The translations under genes and the position numbers were made by a program. From the NCBI GenBank assembly GCA_029268515.1, contig JAQWNP010000006.1:248001-312000 (forward strand): a DNA stretch of 64,000 nt, in the 5' to 3' direction. This document shows, piece by piece, positions 1 through 8,420 of the stretch (positions are counted from its first letter, which is position 1; each line of letters opens with the position of its first letter). The stretch is from Phycisphaerales bacterium. Lineage in GTDB: Bacteria; Planctomycetota; Phycisphaerae; Phycisphaerales; SM1A02. The notes beneath the pieces are model-generated. The model searched no databases, was not told where the DNA came from, and saw only the letters and a list, made by a program, of their open reading frames with translations.

Positions 1-1
1 G

Positions 2-532
2 GGCGCCACCAAGCAACTCGAAAACATGGAGGAGCAAGGGCGTCACATTGGCTTCATTGGAGATCAAGATGCCGGCAATCAAGGCATCTTCGTTCCATTT
101 TTTGGAAGATTGGCCTCAAGCCACAAATCAATGGCGCTGCTCGCACTTCGTTTTAATTCCACCATCATGGTCTCTGCCGCTCACCGAATCAATCGAACCA
201 TGCGTTACAAGATTGTTAACTCTGATGTCATTCGTCCTGATGATTGGGCAAATGTAGAGGATCCCATCTTCTACATCACCGCAAGAATCGCCCATGCGGT
301 GGAAAAACTAATCCGCTTAGCTCCAAATCAGTACTTCTGGCTGCACCGAAGATGGAAGAGCCGCCCTCGCTTTGAACGGGAGGGGCGTCCAGTACCCGTC
401 GCCATGCGAAATAAGATCGACTCTCTACCATGGCTCAATGGTGCTGCGATAGACCAAATTATCGCCAATAGTTCACCTTCTGAAGAACGCCCCACGCACG
501 CAGGCGACCGACCCCTCTCAAATGAGACATAA
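2..532 (+). CDS. LpxL/HtrB-type acyltransferase, C-terminal part (5' end outside window)
   Basis: The frame is open from base 2 with no start that fits the family, so the gene begins upstream of the window; 176 codons are visible. The visible part aligns closely with the C-terminal half of the next gene: both have a D-Q/QD-A-GN-G-FVPFFGRLASS block, a PDDWA block and LHRRWKSRPRFEREG. This is the C-terminal region of the lysophospholipid acyltransferase family that adds secondary acyl chains to lipid A at the inner membrane. The catalytic HX4E motif would lie upstream and cannot be checked. The stop overlaps the start of the next gene by 11 nt, which suggests translational coupling. Family call firm; acceptor substrate unknown. 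Confidence 0.85.
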   Translation, partial: GATKQLENMEEQGRHIGFIGDQDAGNQGIFVPFFGRLASSHKSMALLALRFNSTIMVSAAHRINRTMRYKIVNSDVIRPDDWANVEDPIFYITARIAHAVEKLIRLAPNQYFWLHRRWKSRPRFEREGRPVPVAMRNKIDSLPWLNGAAIDQIIANSSPSEERPTHAGDRPLSNET

Positions 533-1559
533 AGCTATCAACATCGCGGAGTACGTGGCGATACGTACACTTGGCTGCTTTCCCGCAGCAGCAAGTATTC
601 CTGCTGGCCGAGCCTTGGCTCGCCTTGTTGGCAGACTTGTTGATGCTTCTAATCCACGACGTCAAAAACGAATGGAGCAGAACATTGCCTTAGCGTTTCC
701 CGACTGGTCTCCTCAAAGGATCAAAGAGGTTCGACAACAGTCAATGGAACACTTGATGCAAGTCGTCATGGTAGATGCTCAAATAATGCATCGCGTGATC
801 ACTGAATCAACATGGCCTCAATACCTCTTTCTGGAATCAGCTGCTTCACTACTGGACAGACTGATGCGGCGAGAACCAATGGTGGTGTTGACGGCGCACT
901 ATGGAAATTGGGAAATGCTTGGCTTCGCACTCTCAGCGCTTGAATATCCCATCGATGCCGTGATTGCTCGTCCAGTGGGAAACAAACTGATCTATGATTG
1001 GATTCTGAGAATTCGGCAGGCATATGGCACGCGCATTATTTCACAGGAAGGCGCCACGCCAATCTTGACGAACTTACTTGAATCGGGCGGTCGCGTTGGA
1101 ACAACGGCCGATCAAAACGCTGGCAATCGTGGCGTCTTCGTTCCATTCTTTGGCCGCCTTGCTTCAAGCTATAAAGCCATCGCGATGATGGCGATTCGAC
1201 ACAACGTGCCTGTCGTCATTGGGTGTGCCCGTCGCCGCAAGGGTGAATTGTCCTATGAACTTCATGTACAAGACATTATCCCGCCTGACGATTGGGCTGA
1301 ACAAGATGATCCAACTTTTTACATTAGTGCTCGCTACACACGTGCGATCGAAGATATGGTTCGTATCGCTCCGGAGCAGTATTTGTGGCTTCACCGTCGA
1401 TGGAAAAGTCGTCCTCGATTTGAGCGGGAGGGCAAGCCGATGCCACAGAAACTCATCGATAAGATTGCTGCCCTTCCATGGATGACTGATCAGGAGCTTG
1501 AACTAATCATTGAGCGATCACAACCAACCCAGAGCACGCCAATCGTTTCGGCTACTTGA
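522..1559 (+). CDS. LpxL/HtrB-type lipid A acyltransferase
   Basis: 345 residues, close to the usual 300-350 of the Kdo2-lipid IVA lauroyl/myristoyl transferase family. The catalytic HX4E motif is present (His126, Glu131 in AHYGNWE). It is followed by a VGTTADQNAG block and the FVPFFGR segment, both typical of the family. The enzyme should transfer an acyl chain from acyl-ACP to a lipid A precursor at the cytoplasmic face of the inner membrane. It lies 11 nt inside the end of a close paralogue (2-532), so this is a tandem duplication in which the copies probably act at different positions or use different acyl chains. No obvious N-terminal membrane anchor was seen. Which chain it adds cannot be told from sequence. 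Confidence 0.88.
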   Translation: MRHKAINIAEYVAIRTLGCFPAAASIPAGRALARLVGRLVDASNPRRQKRMEQNIALAFPDWSPQRIKEVRQQSMEHLMQVVMVDAQIMHRVITESTWPQYLFLESAASLLDRLMRREPMVVLTAHYGNWEMLGFALSALEYPIDAVIARPVGNKLIYDWILRIRQAYGTRIISQEGATPILTNLLESGGRVGTTADQNAGNRGVFVPFFGRLASSYKAIAMMAIRHNVPVVIGCARRRKGELSYELHVQDIIPPDDWAEQDDPTFYISARYTRAIEDMVRIAPEQYLWLHRRWKSRPRFEREGKPMPQKLIDKIAALPWMTDQELELIIERSQPTQSTPIVSAT

Positions 1560-1601
1560 GATATCAGAACCTCTTCGGATAACCAGATACACTGCTTCTA
1601 T

Positions 1602-2003
1602 ATGCACCAAGCCCGCCTCCATAATCGGTCCATTCTCATTGTCGATGACGACGAGGACATCTTGCGCAGCATGGAAATCGCCATTAAGTCTGAAGGAGCA
1701 AGCACCGAGACGGCCATGGATGGCAATACAGCCATATCGATGTGCAATCACAGCAATCCAGATGCCGTGGTGCTCGATATGATGCTACCCAAGCGGTCGG
1801 GCTTTCTCGTGCTGGAACAGATTCGAGAGCTTCCTGAAGCACCGATCGTGATTATGGTGACCGCAAATGAAGGCCGACGTCATAAGGCCTATGCTGAATC
1901 TCTGGGTGTTCATGACTATCTCAATAAACCAGTAGCATTAGACAGTCTGATTGAAACACTCGCTCGCCTTCTTGCGGAAAGAGATGCATTAGAAGGTTCC
2001 TAA
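1602..2003 (+). CDS. Single-domain response regulator (CheY-like)
   Basis: 133 residues forming one receiver domain and no output domain. The acidic pocket is visible (DDDED, residues 15-19). The phospho-acceptor is Asp59 in VVLDMMLPK, the switch Thr is Thr87 in MVTAN, and the conserved Lys is Lys109 in LNKP. The gene starts 42 nt after the acyltransferase and is followed 23 nt later by a small unknown gene on the same strand. No histidine kinase is adjacent; the nearest in this window is about 41 kb away on the other strand. It probably relays phosphate to another protein or regulates by protein contact. The cognate kinase is unknown. Confidence 0.9.
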   Translation: MHQARLHNRSILIVDDDEDILRSMEIAIKSEGASTETAMDGNTAISMCNHSNPDAVVLDMMLPKRSGFLVLEQIRELPEAPIVIMVTANEGRRHKAYAESLGVHDYLNKPVALDSLIETLARLLAERDALEGS

Positions 2004-2026
2004 TAGACTAAACCAGTAGACCTTTT

Positions 2027-2347
2027 TTGGAATTTGTACACTTGGCTCAGCAGTTCGTCATCCTCTCTAAGCAAGAATCCTCCAGTGGCGAACTTATGCC
2101 CCTTGGTGATCGCAAGGAATTTCTTGCCCAGCTCAGTCAACTGAACACTCATCCATCACGTCCAGGCGAAGATATTCTTTTTGGCCCCGGCATTCGCTTA
2201 GAACTTCCGCCTGACGAGGATCCAATCAAGCAAGTACTACTGACTATTGTTGAACAAGAAATCGCCTGGCTGGTCATTATGCGTCTTGCTCGCAAACTGG
2301 ATTGGAAAATAATGGATCCGTTGAGTGGACGAGAATTGACGCCCTAA
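2027..2347 (+). CDS. Small hypothetical protein
   Basis: 106 residues from a TTG start; no ATG lies near the left end of the frame. I do not recognise the family. The protein is soluble and acidic in its middle (LELPPDEDP), followed by a probable amphipathic helix (IVEQEIAWLVIMRLARKL). There is no signal peptide, TM segment or cysteine. It follows the response regulator by 23 nt in the same direction, which suggests co-transcription and possibly a shared pathway. Codon use resembles its neighbours. The reading frame is convincing, but the TTG start is uncertain. Confidence 0.6.
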   Translation: MEFVHLAQQFVILSKQESSSGELMPLGDRKEFLAQLSQLNTHPSRPGEDILFGPGIRLELPPDEDPIKQVLLTIVEQEIAWLVIMRLARKLDWKIMDPLSGRELTP

Positions 2348-2490
2348 GAATTGCCAGTCACCAAATCTGCTTTTATAAAAACAGCTGGCTTCTTCCTAAT
2401 CATGTCCATGAAATGAGTTGCTCACCCGGATGAGCTTGCCAGCTGCTAGGATGGGTTCCCGCAGATGAAAGAAAGCCGGGAGGAAAACCG

Positions 2491-2904
2491 ATGCCACAAG
2501 AAACAAAGTCTCACGAAGATCATCAATCAGATAGTCCACTAAAACAAGGCTGTTGTTTTTCGCCTGATGATCCAGAGTTGTTTAATCAGGGGCTGCGTTT
2601 CGCAACTGACTATCGCGGCGATGTCACGATCAACTTGACCGACGGCACCGTCCTTCAGGGCTTCGTTTTCGATTACAACCCTGCTGAGTCTATCGATCAG
2701 TCATCAATTCAAATCATGCCTGCAAAGGGTGGTGGACGTCATTGCATTCCAGTGAGCAAGATCAGCCAGGTGAACATCAGCGGCCGCGACATGGCTGCTG
2801 GCAAGTCCTTTGACACCTGGATCCGTAAATACGTCGAGAAGAAGATTAAAGGCGAGGCTGCCAATATTGAGTGTGAGTCATTAGACGACGAAGTCCTTGG
2901 TTGA
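2491..2904 (+). CDS. Hypothetical protein with small beta-rich core
   Basis: 137 residues; a strong ribosome binding site (GGGAGGA around 2478-2484) sets the ATG. The core at residues 40-95 reads as alternating beta strands: DVTINLTDGTVLQGFVFDYN, then IQIMP, then CIPVSKISQVNISG. The first strand pair resembles the start of Sm-like or SH3-like barrels, but I cannot prove homology. A charged helix (FDTWIRKYVEKKIKG) and an acidic tail follow. The N-terminus has a Cys-Cys pair in a polar region. No signal or membrane segment. It stands alone, with 143 nt upstream and 127 nt downstream free of genes. Function unknown. Confidence 0.75.
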   Translation: MPQETKSHEDHQSDSPLKQGCCFSPDDPELFNQGLRFATDYRGDVTINLTDGTVLQGFVFDYNPAESIDQSSIQIMPAKGGGRHCIPVSKISQVNISGRDMAAGKSFDTWIRKYVEKKIKGEAANIECESLDDEVLG

Positions 2905-3031
2905 ATGAGGCACACTTTCTGCATCAAAACGTTCGTTTCATTTGATCACTACCTTTGGGTAGGACCTGTGGGCGCGCTTTGATAGTGAAGCGGGCGAGCA
3001 AACGAAAAACATTTGCCGTTCGCAGGAGCTT

Positions 3032-3829
3032 TTAGCCAACCCGTTTCAGTAAGTCTTCTATCGGTGTTACAAATTGGTGGGGGCCATCATTGAAAACCGC
3101 ACTTCGAATCCCTTCTTTGAAGAGGCGATTCAAGTAGGGCTGCGCATGCTCAACTGGAAGCGGAACGACACGATCTCCCTCACTGTTGTTTTGCCCACCC
3201 GTGTCACCAAGTTGTTTCTGACGAGCGAAACGACTGGCTTGACTGCGATTTGAGAACGTGACAATGCAGGGCTCTTCATTGGCGATTGAGACCACTGGTT
3301 GATCTGGCCATGCCATTTCAGTGACGATGTACCAGCGCGACAGGGAACAAAGCGCTTGAAGAACACGGTTGTAGTCGACAGTTTCATTGGTACTTGTCGC
3401 TGACATCACGAGGGCATCAATACGTGGATGCGTTGCCCCACTCACCTCACGCTCCATGCGCTCAAGAGCGCTGGTGGCCATAGAAAAACCAAAGGGACCG
3501 TGATTAAAACGAATCTGCTCTATCCCATGGTCGGCCAGCATTAACGCATAGCTCAACGCAGCATCCGGGTTAATATCAATAATGCTGCTACTGGGACCCA
3601 GTTCAGCAAGGTAGGGCGCGGCTCTGCTGGATTCAGAGAAGAACATGAGGTGCGGCTCTTCTTCCTCGAAGTCTATCCATGGAAGAATATCCGGGTTATC
3701 ACCACAGCCAATGTAATACCACTGCTGTAGACCAAACATTGACCGGAATAACGCAAGTTGTGAAGGATGAGTCTGCTGACCCACCCACGCTTGTGCAAGA
3801 GCATCAATTCTATTTAGGCCGACCATCAT
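3032..3829 (-). CDS. Hypothetical protein with two related halves (SseB-like fold possible)
   Basis: 265 residues. Two segments look like copies of one unit. Residues around 85-120 (ALSYALMLADHGIEQIRFNHG) and the C-terminus (AQPYLNRLFKEGIRSAVFNDG) share the order A-Y-L-hydrophobic-GI-R-F-N-G. Such a unit with a preceding strand is reminiscent of SseB-family domains, but this is a loose resemblance. No signal peptide or TM segment, so probably cytoplasmic. The gene converges on the plus-strand gene ending at 2904. It is separated by 127 nt from the ABC transporter gene to its right, which is also on the minus strand. Function unknown. Confidence 0.7.
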   Translation of the reverse strand: MMVGLNRIDALAQAWVGQQTHPSQLALFRSMFGLQQWYYIGCGDNPDILPWIDFEEEEPHLMFFSESSRAAPYLAELGPSSSIIDINPDAALSYALMLADHGIEQIRFNHGPFGFSMATSALERMEREVSGATHPRIDALVMSATSTNETVDYNRVLQALCSLSRWYIVTEMAWPDQPVVSIANEEPCIVTFSNRSQASRFARQKQLGDTGGQNNSEGDRVVPLPVEHAQPYLNRLFKEGIRSAVFNDGPHQFVTPIEDLLKRVG

Positions 3830-3956
3830 TGGCTCCTTTTGGTGCCGCCGGATCTCAAACCCATCGCTTCTAAAAATTGATACGACAGAAGTGCCCCTTC
3901 GGTTCCCGATGGTGCGCCGAGAGGTTAATTGTTCCGTATCGGTGAAAAGCGAGGCA

Positions 3957-5042
3957 TCATGACGCTGATGATCGGAAACGTCCTGAAGCCACTTCAGGAC
4001 GCCTCTGAGGGGATCCTGGCGCCTTATCAGGCGATTGGCAGAGAACCCAGTGGTTTTCCGCTGCTTCCCACAGAATCGGCTCCTGATCAGTTTGATCTGA
4101 CCAGTGGGGCCACCAAGGTTTTAGCCCAGGTGTGCCCGGTACCGCCTCCCGAGCCCGAGGGTCTTCCAGGGTCTGGTCAATCGTGAGCAATCTGTCGACA
4201 CGCTCCCCCATCCGGGGGATCGAGGCCAATAGCCCACGCGTGTAAGGATGCAGAGGCGCCTCAAACAAATTCGCAACGGTAGCGCATTCGCAAATGCGCC
4301 CGCCATACATCACATAAACAACATCAGTATGTTGACGAACGAGTCCCAAGTCGTGCGTAATAAGCAGGATGCCCATATCTCGTTCACAGGCAAGTTTTTC
4401 AAGCTGCTTGAGTACTTCTGCTTGGGTCGTTACATCAAGAGCGGTGGTTGGTTCATCGGCGACTAAGAGCTTTGGTTGGCAAACTAAACCCATTGCAATC
4501 ATGACGCGTTGGCGCATACCACCGCTGAACTGATGTGGATACTCTCGCATGCGCTGTAACGGCTCGGCGATTCCAACCTCACCCAATGCAATAGCTGCAA
4601 TTTCCCGCGCCTCTTTTCGGCCCACCTTTTGATGTAATGAGACGGCCTCCGTTAACTGATCTCCGATTGAGAACACCGGGTTCAGTGAAGTCATTGGCTC
4701 TTGGAAGATCATGGCAATTTCACTTCCTCGCACATCCCTTATCTGGGCGGGACTGAGTTTAGTGAGATCCCTGCCCTCAAGTTCAATCGCCTGTGCATGG
4801 ACTTGTGCTGGTGGTTCTGGCAGTAACCGGAGCATGCTTAATGCGGTGACCGACTTGCCACACCCAGACTCCCCTACCAAACTCACTACCTGACCAGCGA
4901 AGACTGAAATATTCACACCATTGACTGCCTGTACTTGGCTGCCATTTTCAAGCCCAAAACTGATTGAGAGATTACTGACCCGCAACAACGGTCGCGTCTC
5001 TGTACTGGCAGCATTGGTATCGGTTTGAGGTTTGGTTTTCAT
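3957..5042 (-). CDS. Peptide/nickel-type ABC transporter ATP-binding protein (OppD/DppD-like)
   Basis: ATPase of the oligopeptide importer family. Walker A is GESGCGKS, followed by the Q-loop in MIFQEP, the signature FSGGMRQR, Walker B LLVADEP and the D-loop TTALD. The ATG at 5042 gives 361 residues; an in-frame upstream start at 5126 would overlap the permease by 50 nt and is less likely. OppD-type proteins end in a cysteine-rich domain (C-x-PRC-x-C). Here the region after AVPGTPG has lost those cysteines and keeps only the last one, in HWVLC, so the C-terminal domain looks degenerate. It follows the OppC-like permease gene on the same strand. No partner OppF, OppB or binding protein lies in the window. 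Confidence 0.88.
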   Translation of the reverse strand: MKTKPQTDTNAASTETRPLLRVSNLSISFGLENGSQVQAVNGVNISVFAGQVVSLVGESGCGKSVTALSMLRLLPEPPAQVHAQAIELEGRDLTKLSPAQIRDVRGSEIAMIFQEPMTSLNPVFSIGDQLTEAVSLHQKVGRKEAREIAAIALGEVGIAEPLQRMREYPHQFSGGMRQRVMIAMGLVCQPKLLVADEPTTALDVTTQAEVLKQLEKLACERDMGILLITHDLGLVRQHTDVVYVMYGGRICECATVANLFEAPLHPYTRGLLASIPRMGERVDRLLTIDQTLEDPRAREAVPGTPGLKPWWPHWSDQTDQEPILWEAAENHWVLCQSPDKAPGSPQRRPEVASGRFRSSAS

Positions 5043-5076
5043 AGGCTTAATTAGGTTCAGCTTTGATGACAGTGAT

Positions 5077-6093
5077 CTACTGTGATCTTCGCCTCGGATC
5101 AAAGACGTCTCGAAGAGCCTCTCCAAGGAAGTTTAAGGTCAAGAGTGTGACACCAATCAGGAGACAGGGCCACAAAATAAGCCACCATCGCACCCGCACT
5201 ACATTTAGTTCGCTCAGTCCAGACGCGGCCATATTGCCCCAGCTAGGCAGTGGCTCACGGACACCGATGCCCAGGAAACTCAAGAATGACTCACTGAGTA
5301 TCGCCATCGGTACAGTGAGCGTCGCATAGACAATGATGGGACCCAATAGGTTTGGTAAAAGATGCACGACGAACTGCCGGCGCACAGGCACACCGACTGC
5401 TCTCGTAGCCTCCATGAACGGTTGGGCCTTCAAACTGAGAACCTGGCCACGAATGACTCTTGCAATCGTGAGCCAACTCACCGAGCCAATCGCAATCCAG
5501 AGAGTCAGCACATTGACCCACTGCCGCGCCCCGGGTGAGATCGTCGTGCCTTGGCGTTGAAAGATCCCGTCTACAGCAAGCCCAATGAGAACAACCAGCA
5601 AGATGTATGGAAGACCATAAAGCACATCAACCGTGCGCATGAGCAAGCCATCCCAGCGACCGCCTAAACCTGCTGCTAATGATCCGTAGAGTGTGCCAAC
5701 CAAGATGGCCAGTGCGGCAGCTGACAGTCCAACGACAAGACTGATTCCACCTCCAGCCAAGCTGCGAATAAAAACATCACGACCTAATTTGTCGGTTCCG
5801 AAAATTGGACGTGGCGTGGAGCCAGTCTCTGCCTTGATGCTGGCGATTTGTGCTCGCTCGACTTCATTGTGTGGTGCCCAGAATGGCGGCAATAGTGACT
5901 TTGATAGATCAGTTGCCTCAATCCGGCGTGGTGCATTCGATGATTCTCCATCCGTCCCGAGTGTGTACGGGAGTGTCCCCAGGCAGGCCACTGCAATGGC
6001 AACGACAATCGATGCCGAAATGATGGCCGTTCGGCGGGATGAACGACCCGATTTCAGACGCTTGCTTGTATGTACGGAGCCGGCACGAGGCAT
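5077..6093 (-). CDS. Peptide/nickel-type ABC transporter permease (OppC/DppC-like)
   Basis: Inner-membrane permease of the peptide importer class. It has an N-terminal TM segment (IISASIVVAIAVACLG), a periplasmic stretch with the characteristic FGTDKLGRDVFIRSL motif, and five more hydrophobic segments. The cytoplasmic EAA loop reads EATRAVGVPVRRQFVVHLLPN, and SFLGIGVREPLPSWGNM is typical of OppC. The ATG at 6093 gives 339 residues; a TTG at 6141 would add a basic 16-residue leader, and neither has a clear ribosome binding site. The OppD-like gene follows. OppC normally pairs with OppB, which is absent here, so the partner must be elsewhere or upstream genes have been lost. Confidence 0.87.
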   Translation of the reverse strand: MPRAGSVHTSKRLKSGRSSRRTAIISASIVVAIAVACLGTLPYTLGTDGESSNAPRRIEATDLSKSLLPPFWAPHNEVERAQIASIKAETGSTPRPIFGTDKLGRDVFIRSLAGGGISLVVGLSAAALAILVGTLYGSLAAGLGGRWDGLLMRTVDVLYGLPYILLVVLIGLAVDGIFQRQGTTISPGARQWVNVLTLWIAIGSVSWLTIARVIRGQVLSLKAQPFMEATRAVGVPVRRQFVVHLLPNLLGPIIVYATLTVPMAILSESFLSFLGIGVREPLPSWGNMAASGLSELNVVRVRWWLILWPCLLIGVTLLTLNFLGEALRDVFDPRRRSQ

Positions 6094-6163
6094 CGTGGTG
6101 CATCGTACTGGTTCATAACGCCGTCGTGCCAATCTTCGCAAAGACTGTTCACGAATCTATTCA

Positions 6164-6862
6164 CTATTGAGATTCAGAACCATCAGGAGCGACCGTCCGC
6201 TCTGCCTCTCCCAGGCCAGCCTCGGCGAGTAGATCTTGGTATTGCTGCTCTACGACTGCCCCGAAATTTGCCTGGTCATCAGCAATTGAGGCCTCTAATT
6301 CTTCAACATGTTCCCGTAAGCGTTGCAGATACAGTTCACGGACCTTGTGGCTCAGTACCACTTGCATGTAGACCAATCCTCGTAGCTGGCTATTAAGAGC
6401 CCCAACCGGCTTTGAGTCACCCCCATACTCCTGAACCGCAACTCGCATGTCATTGGTCACCCGAGTGACCTGCATCTCATTACGGATTTCTTGGAGCTTG
6501 AGCTCGTAAAGTGTGGGATCAACCTCACGAAGCTCAACCAGGGCACTAATCCGCCCACCGTACCGCTGGAGAGCCTGTTCTAGTAACTCTGGCTCGTCGC
6601 CGCATGTCTGTCGCAGTCGTTCTCCCCAAGCAGGATCAATCTGCTCAGCAACATCGATGCACTGATCCACAAATGAAGCTGAATCAGTGATCTTTCCTTC
6701 ATGCTGTTGGACTGGAATCATCCGAACGGAGTCCGGCATCGGCGCTTCAAATTGAGCCGTTTCCTCTGGTTGTGCCTGGCTCAATGCAGCAGACACAATC
6801 AGCAACGTCAAACACATAGAGATCATGATCAGAACGAATAGACTTCCGAGAGTGGTGCGCAT
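6164..6862 (-). CDS. Exported helical protein in ECF sigma operon
   Basis: About 232 residues from the ATG at 6862, which has an AGGGA ribosome binding site; an upstream in-frame ATG at 6907 is less likely. The N-terminus is a signal peptide or anchor (LFVLIMISMCLTLLIVSAAL) ending near an A-x-A-like site (ALSQAQ). The rest is mostly helical and charged, with two cysteines (DQCIDVAE, RQTCGDE). The C-terminal 90 residues look coiled-coil prone (VRELYLQRLREHVEELEASI). No family recognised. It sits downstream of the sigma factor and the TM candidate anti-sigma gene, 73 nt after the latter, so it may be a periplasmic part of that signalling unit. This role is inferred from position only. Confidence 0.7.
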   Translation of the reverse strand: MRTTLGSLFVLIMISMCLTLLIVSAALSQAQPEETAQFEAPMPDSVRMIPVQQHEGKITDSASFVDQCIDVAEQIDPAWGERLRQTCGDEPELLEQALQRYGGRISALVELREVDPTLYELKLQEIRNEMQVTRVTNDMRVAVQEYGGDSKPVGALNSQLRGLVYMQVVLSHKVRELYLQRLREHVEELEASIADDQANFGAVVEQQYQDLLAEAGLGEAERTVAPDGSESQ

Positions 6863-6980
6863 GGACGTTTCCCTACCGAGATAGCGTTCTCTTGAAAGAT
6901 TCATCATTAAGATGCCTGTTGAGATCTACACGCAAGACGTTACAACGATCTTAGTGCTCTCGCCAGGCGATTAATAGCAA

Positions 6981-7628
6981 TCAAATTCCTAAGTCAGAGC
7001 TCATAAGCTCATATTGTCGGGAACCATTTTCTTGGGATTCATTTGAGGCTTCCTCGATGATGGTGGCCATGTCACCAACAAGATCGGAATAGGACATTCG
7101 ATCTGTTTCCATCAACTGGGAAACTGGGCTACCAATCTCTTCACGTGAGACAACAAAAACTGCTTTACCTGTTCTTGTCAAAGGTGATTGCTGTGGCCCA
7201 ATTGGCTTGGAAAAGAGAATGATGCTTGGAGCTTCACCTGAGCTTGCGAGCATTGGTTGGCTGGATTGCAGATCATTCGGAATCGACTCTGTTGCCGCCC
7301 AAACGGCCACAATGAATGCCAGCCCAACGGCAGCAGCCATTGCCAGGCGGGCGAAGATCGGTGTGCGCCATATCGACTGGCGCGTCCCTTGAAAATCACC
7401 CCGCAGTTGATTCGGAACAGGCAATTCATCAACTGAAGCCTGGTAGATACGATCAGCTAAGCCCTCGGGTACTGCTTGCGCATGAGCCATACGCGCTAAA
7501 TCAACATCGATTTGATTCAGCTCTGGATCCACTGGATGACCAGTTGAGGTGAATGCAGATTCAGCCGCAGGCCACTGCCCATGCGGATCTCCAGACCCAG
7601 GTTCATGATGTGAATGAGGCGAATTCAT
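6981..7628 (-). CDS. Single-TM protein, candidate anti-sigma factor
   Basis: 215 residues; the ATG at 7628 has a GGAG ribosome binding site 8 nt upstream. The layout is that of a membrane anti-sigma factor: a cytoplasmic N-terminal region of about 90 residues, one TM helix (LAMAAAVGLAFIVAVWAA, about residues 93-110) and a periplasmic C-terminal part. I see no HXXXCXXC zinc motif, so it is not a classical ZAS protein, and no clear family match. It lies 85 nt downstream of an ECF sigma gene on the same strand. That position is the main reason for the anti-sigma proposal. It could instead be an unrelated membrane protein. Confidence 0.65.
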   Translation of the reverse strand: MNSPHSHHEPGSGDPHGQWPAAESAFTSTGHPVDPELNQIDVDLARMAHAQAVPEGLADRIYQASVDELPVPNQLRGDFQGTRQSIWRTPIFARLAMAAAVGLAFIVAVWAATESIPNDLQSSQPMLASSGEAPSIILFSKPIGPQQSPLTRTGKAVFVVSREEIGSPVSQLMETDRMSYSDLVGDMATIIEEASNESQENGSRQYELMSSDLGI

Positions 7629-7713
7629 TTCGTATCTCCGTAATAACTAACGTCTTATCTGGTTCGACATTGCCTTTTATTGCCGGACAACCAGTTTGTT
7701 TTTCAAAAAGTCG

Positions 7714-8301
7714 CTAATCAGGCTCATAATCACGTCTTTCCATCAATTCTCGGAGCTTTTTCAATGCTCGATGCTGCCTGGCCAGCACCGTGCCCAGCGG
7801 CTCATCAAGAATCTCAGCGATCTGTTTGAAGCTCAGATCTCCAAAATGACGCAGCTGAAGGATCTTCTGATCAGCATCCGGAAGTTCGCTGAGTGCCCCT
7901 CGCAGCCGACTGGTTATTTCTGAATCAATATCGTCACCCAACGATGCCGATCCCATTGACTGGCTGCTGCTGGCATGGAGCCCACTGAGGGTGTCATCAG
8001 CCACTGGTGTTGCCTGCCGCTTACGGCGCCGCATTTCATCACGAAGGCGGTTAACGGCAATCCGGAAAAGCCAAGACTCAAACTTCCCCACCTCCTTGTA
8101 GTCTTGCAGCTTGGTCGCAAGCGTACAGAAGGTCGATTGAGTGATTTCCTCTGCGAGATTTGGGTCATTGCATCGCGCTCGGATCAGACCAAAGATGCGT
8201 CGGCTATAGGCTTCAACAAGCTGTTTCCAGGCATATTGATCGCCCTCCGCTGCCTGGGTCAGTAAGGTCCCCAGTTCGTCTTTATCGAACTGTGATGGCA
8301 T
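7714..8301 (-). CDS. ECF-family RNA polymerase sigma factor
   Basis: About 195 residues from the ATG at 8301. Region 2 is visible at residues 30-95 (IFGLIRARC, EEITQSTFCTLATKLQDY, FESWLFRIAVNRLRDEMRRRKRQ). Region 4 (LPDADQKILQLRHFGDLSFKQIAEILDEP then a GTVLARQHRALKKLRELM helix) is near the C-terminus. Such factors direct RNA polymerase to a small regulon. The gene leads a minus-strand series: TM protein, exported protein, OppC-like, OppD-like. It is divergent from the antiporter gene at 8421, so the 120 nt between starts must hold both promoters. The linker between regions 2 and 4 is rich in Ser and Gly. Confidence 0.92.
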   Translation of the reverse strand: MPSQFDKDELGTLLTQAAEGDQYAWKQLVEAYSRRIFGLIRARCNDPNLAEEITQSTFCTLATKLQDYKEVGKFESWLFRIAVNRLRDEMRRRKRQATPVADDTLSGLHASSSQSMGSASLGDDIDSEITSRLRGALSELPDADQKILQLRHFGDLSFKQIAEILDEPLGTVLARQHRALKKLRELMERRDYEPD

Positions 8302-8420
8302 AGTGCATTCTTGATCTGGGGTTAATGAGGCGGATACAGCCTCTGGCTTATTGGGTCGAACAGTTAGTTTAGATGCTGTTAGCACCACGGCTTTGTTCCG
8401 GTCACTACAATCACCCAGGA

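Noticed and set aside
4020-4160. Frameshift in the OppD-like gene hiding the cysteine-rich C-terminal domain
   Set aside because: I read the other two frames of this stretch and found no C-x-PRC pattern in them, so loss by divergence fits better than a frameshift.
5693-6118. 141-codon plus-strand frame inside the OppC-like gene
   Set aside because: Antisense shadow of a gene with a clear family motif on the other strand.
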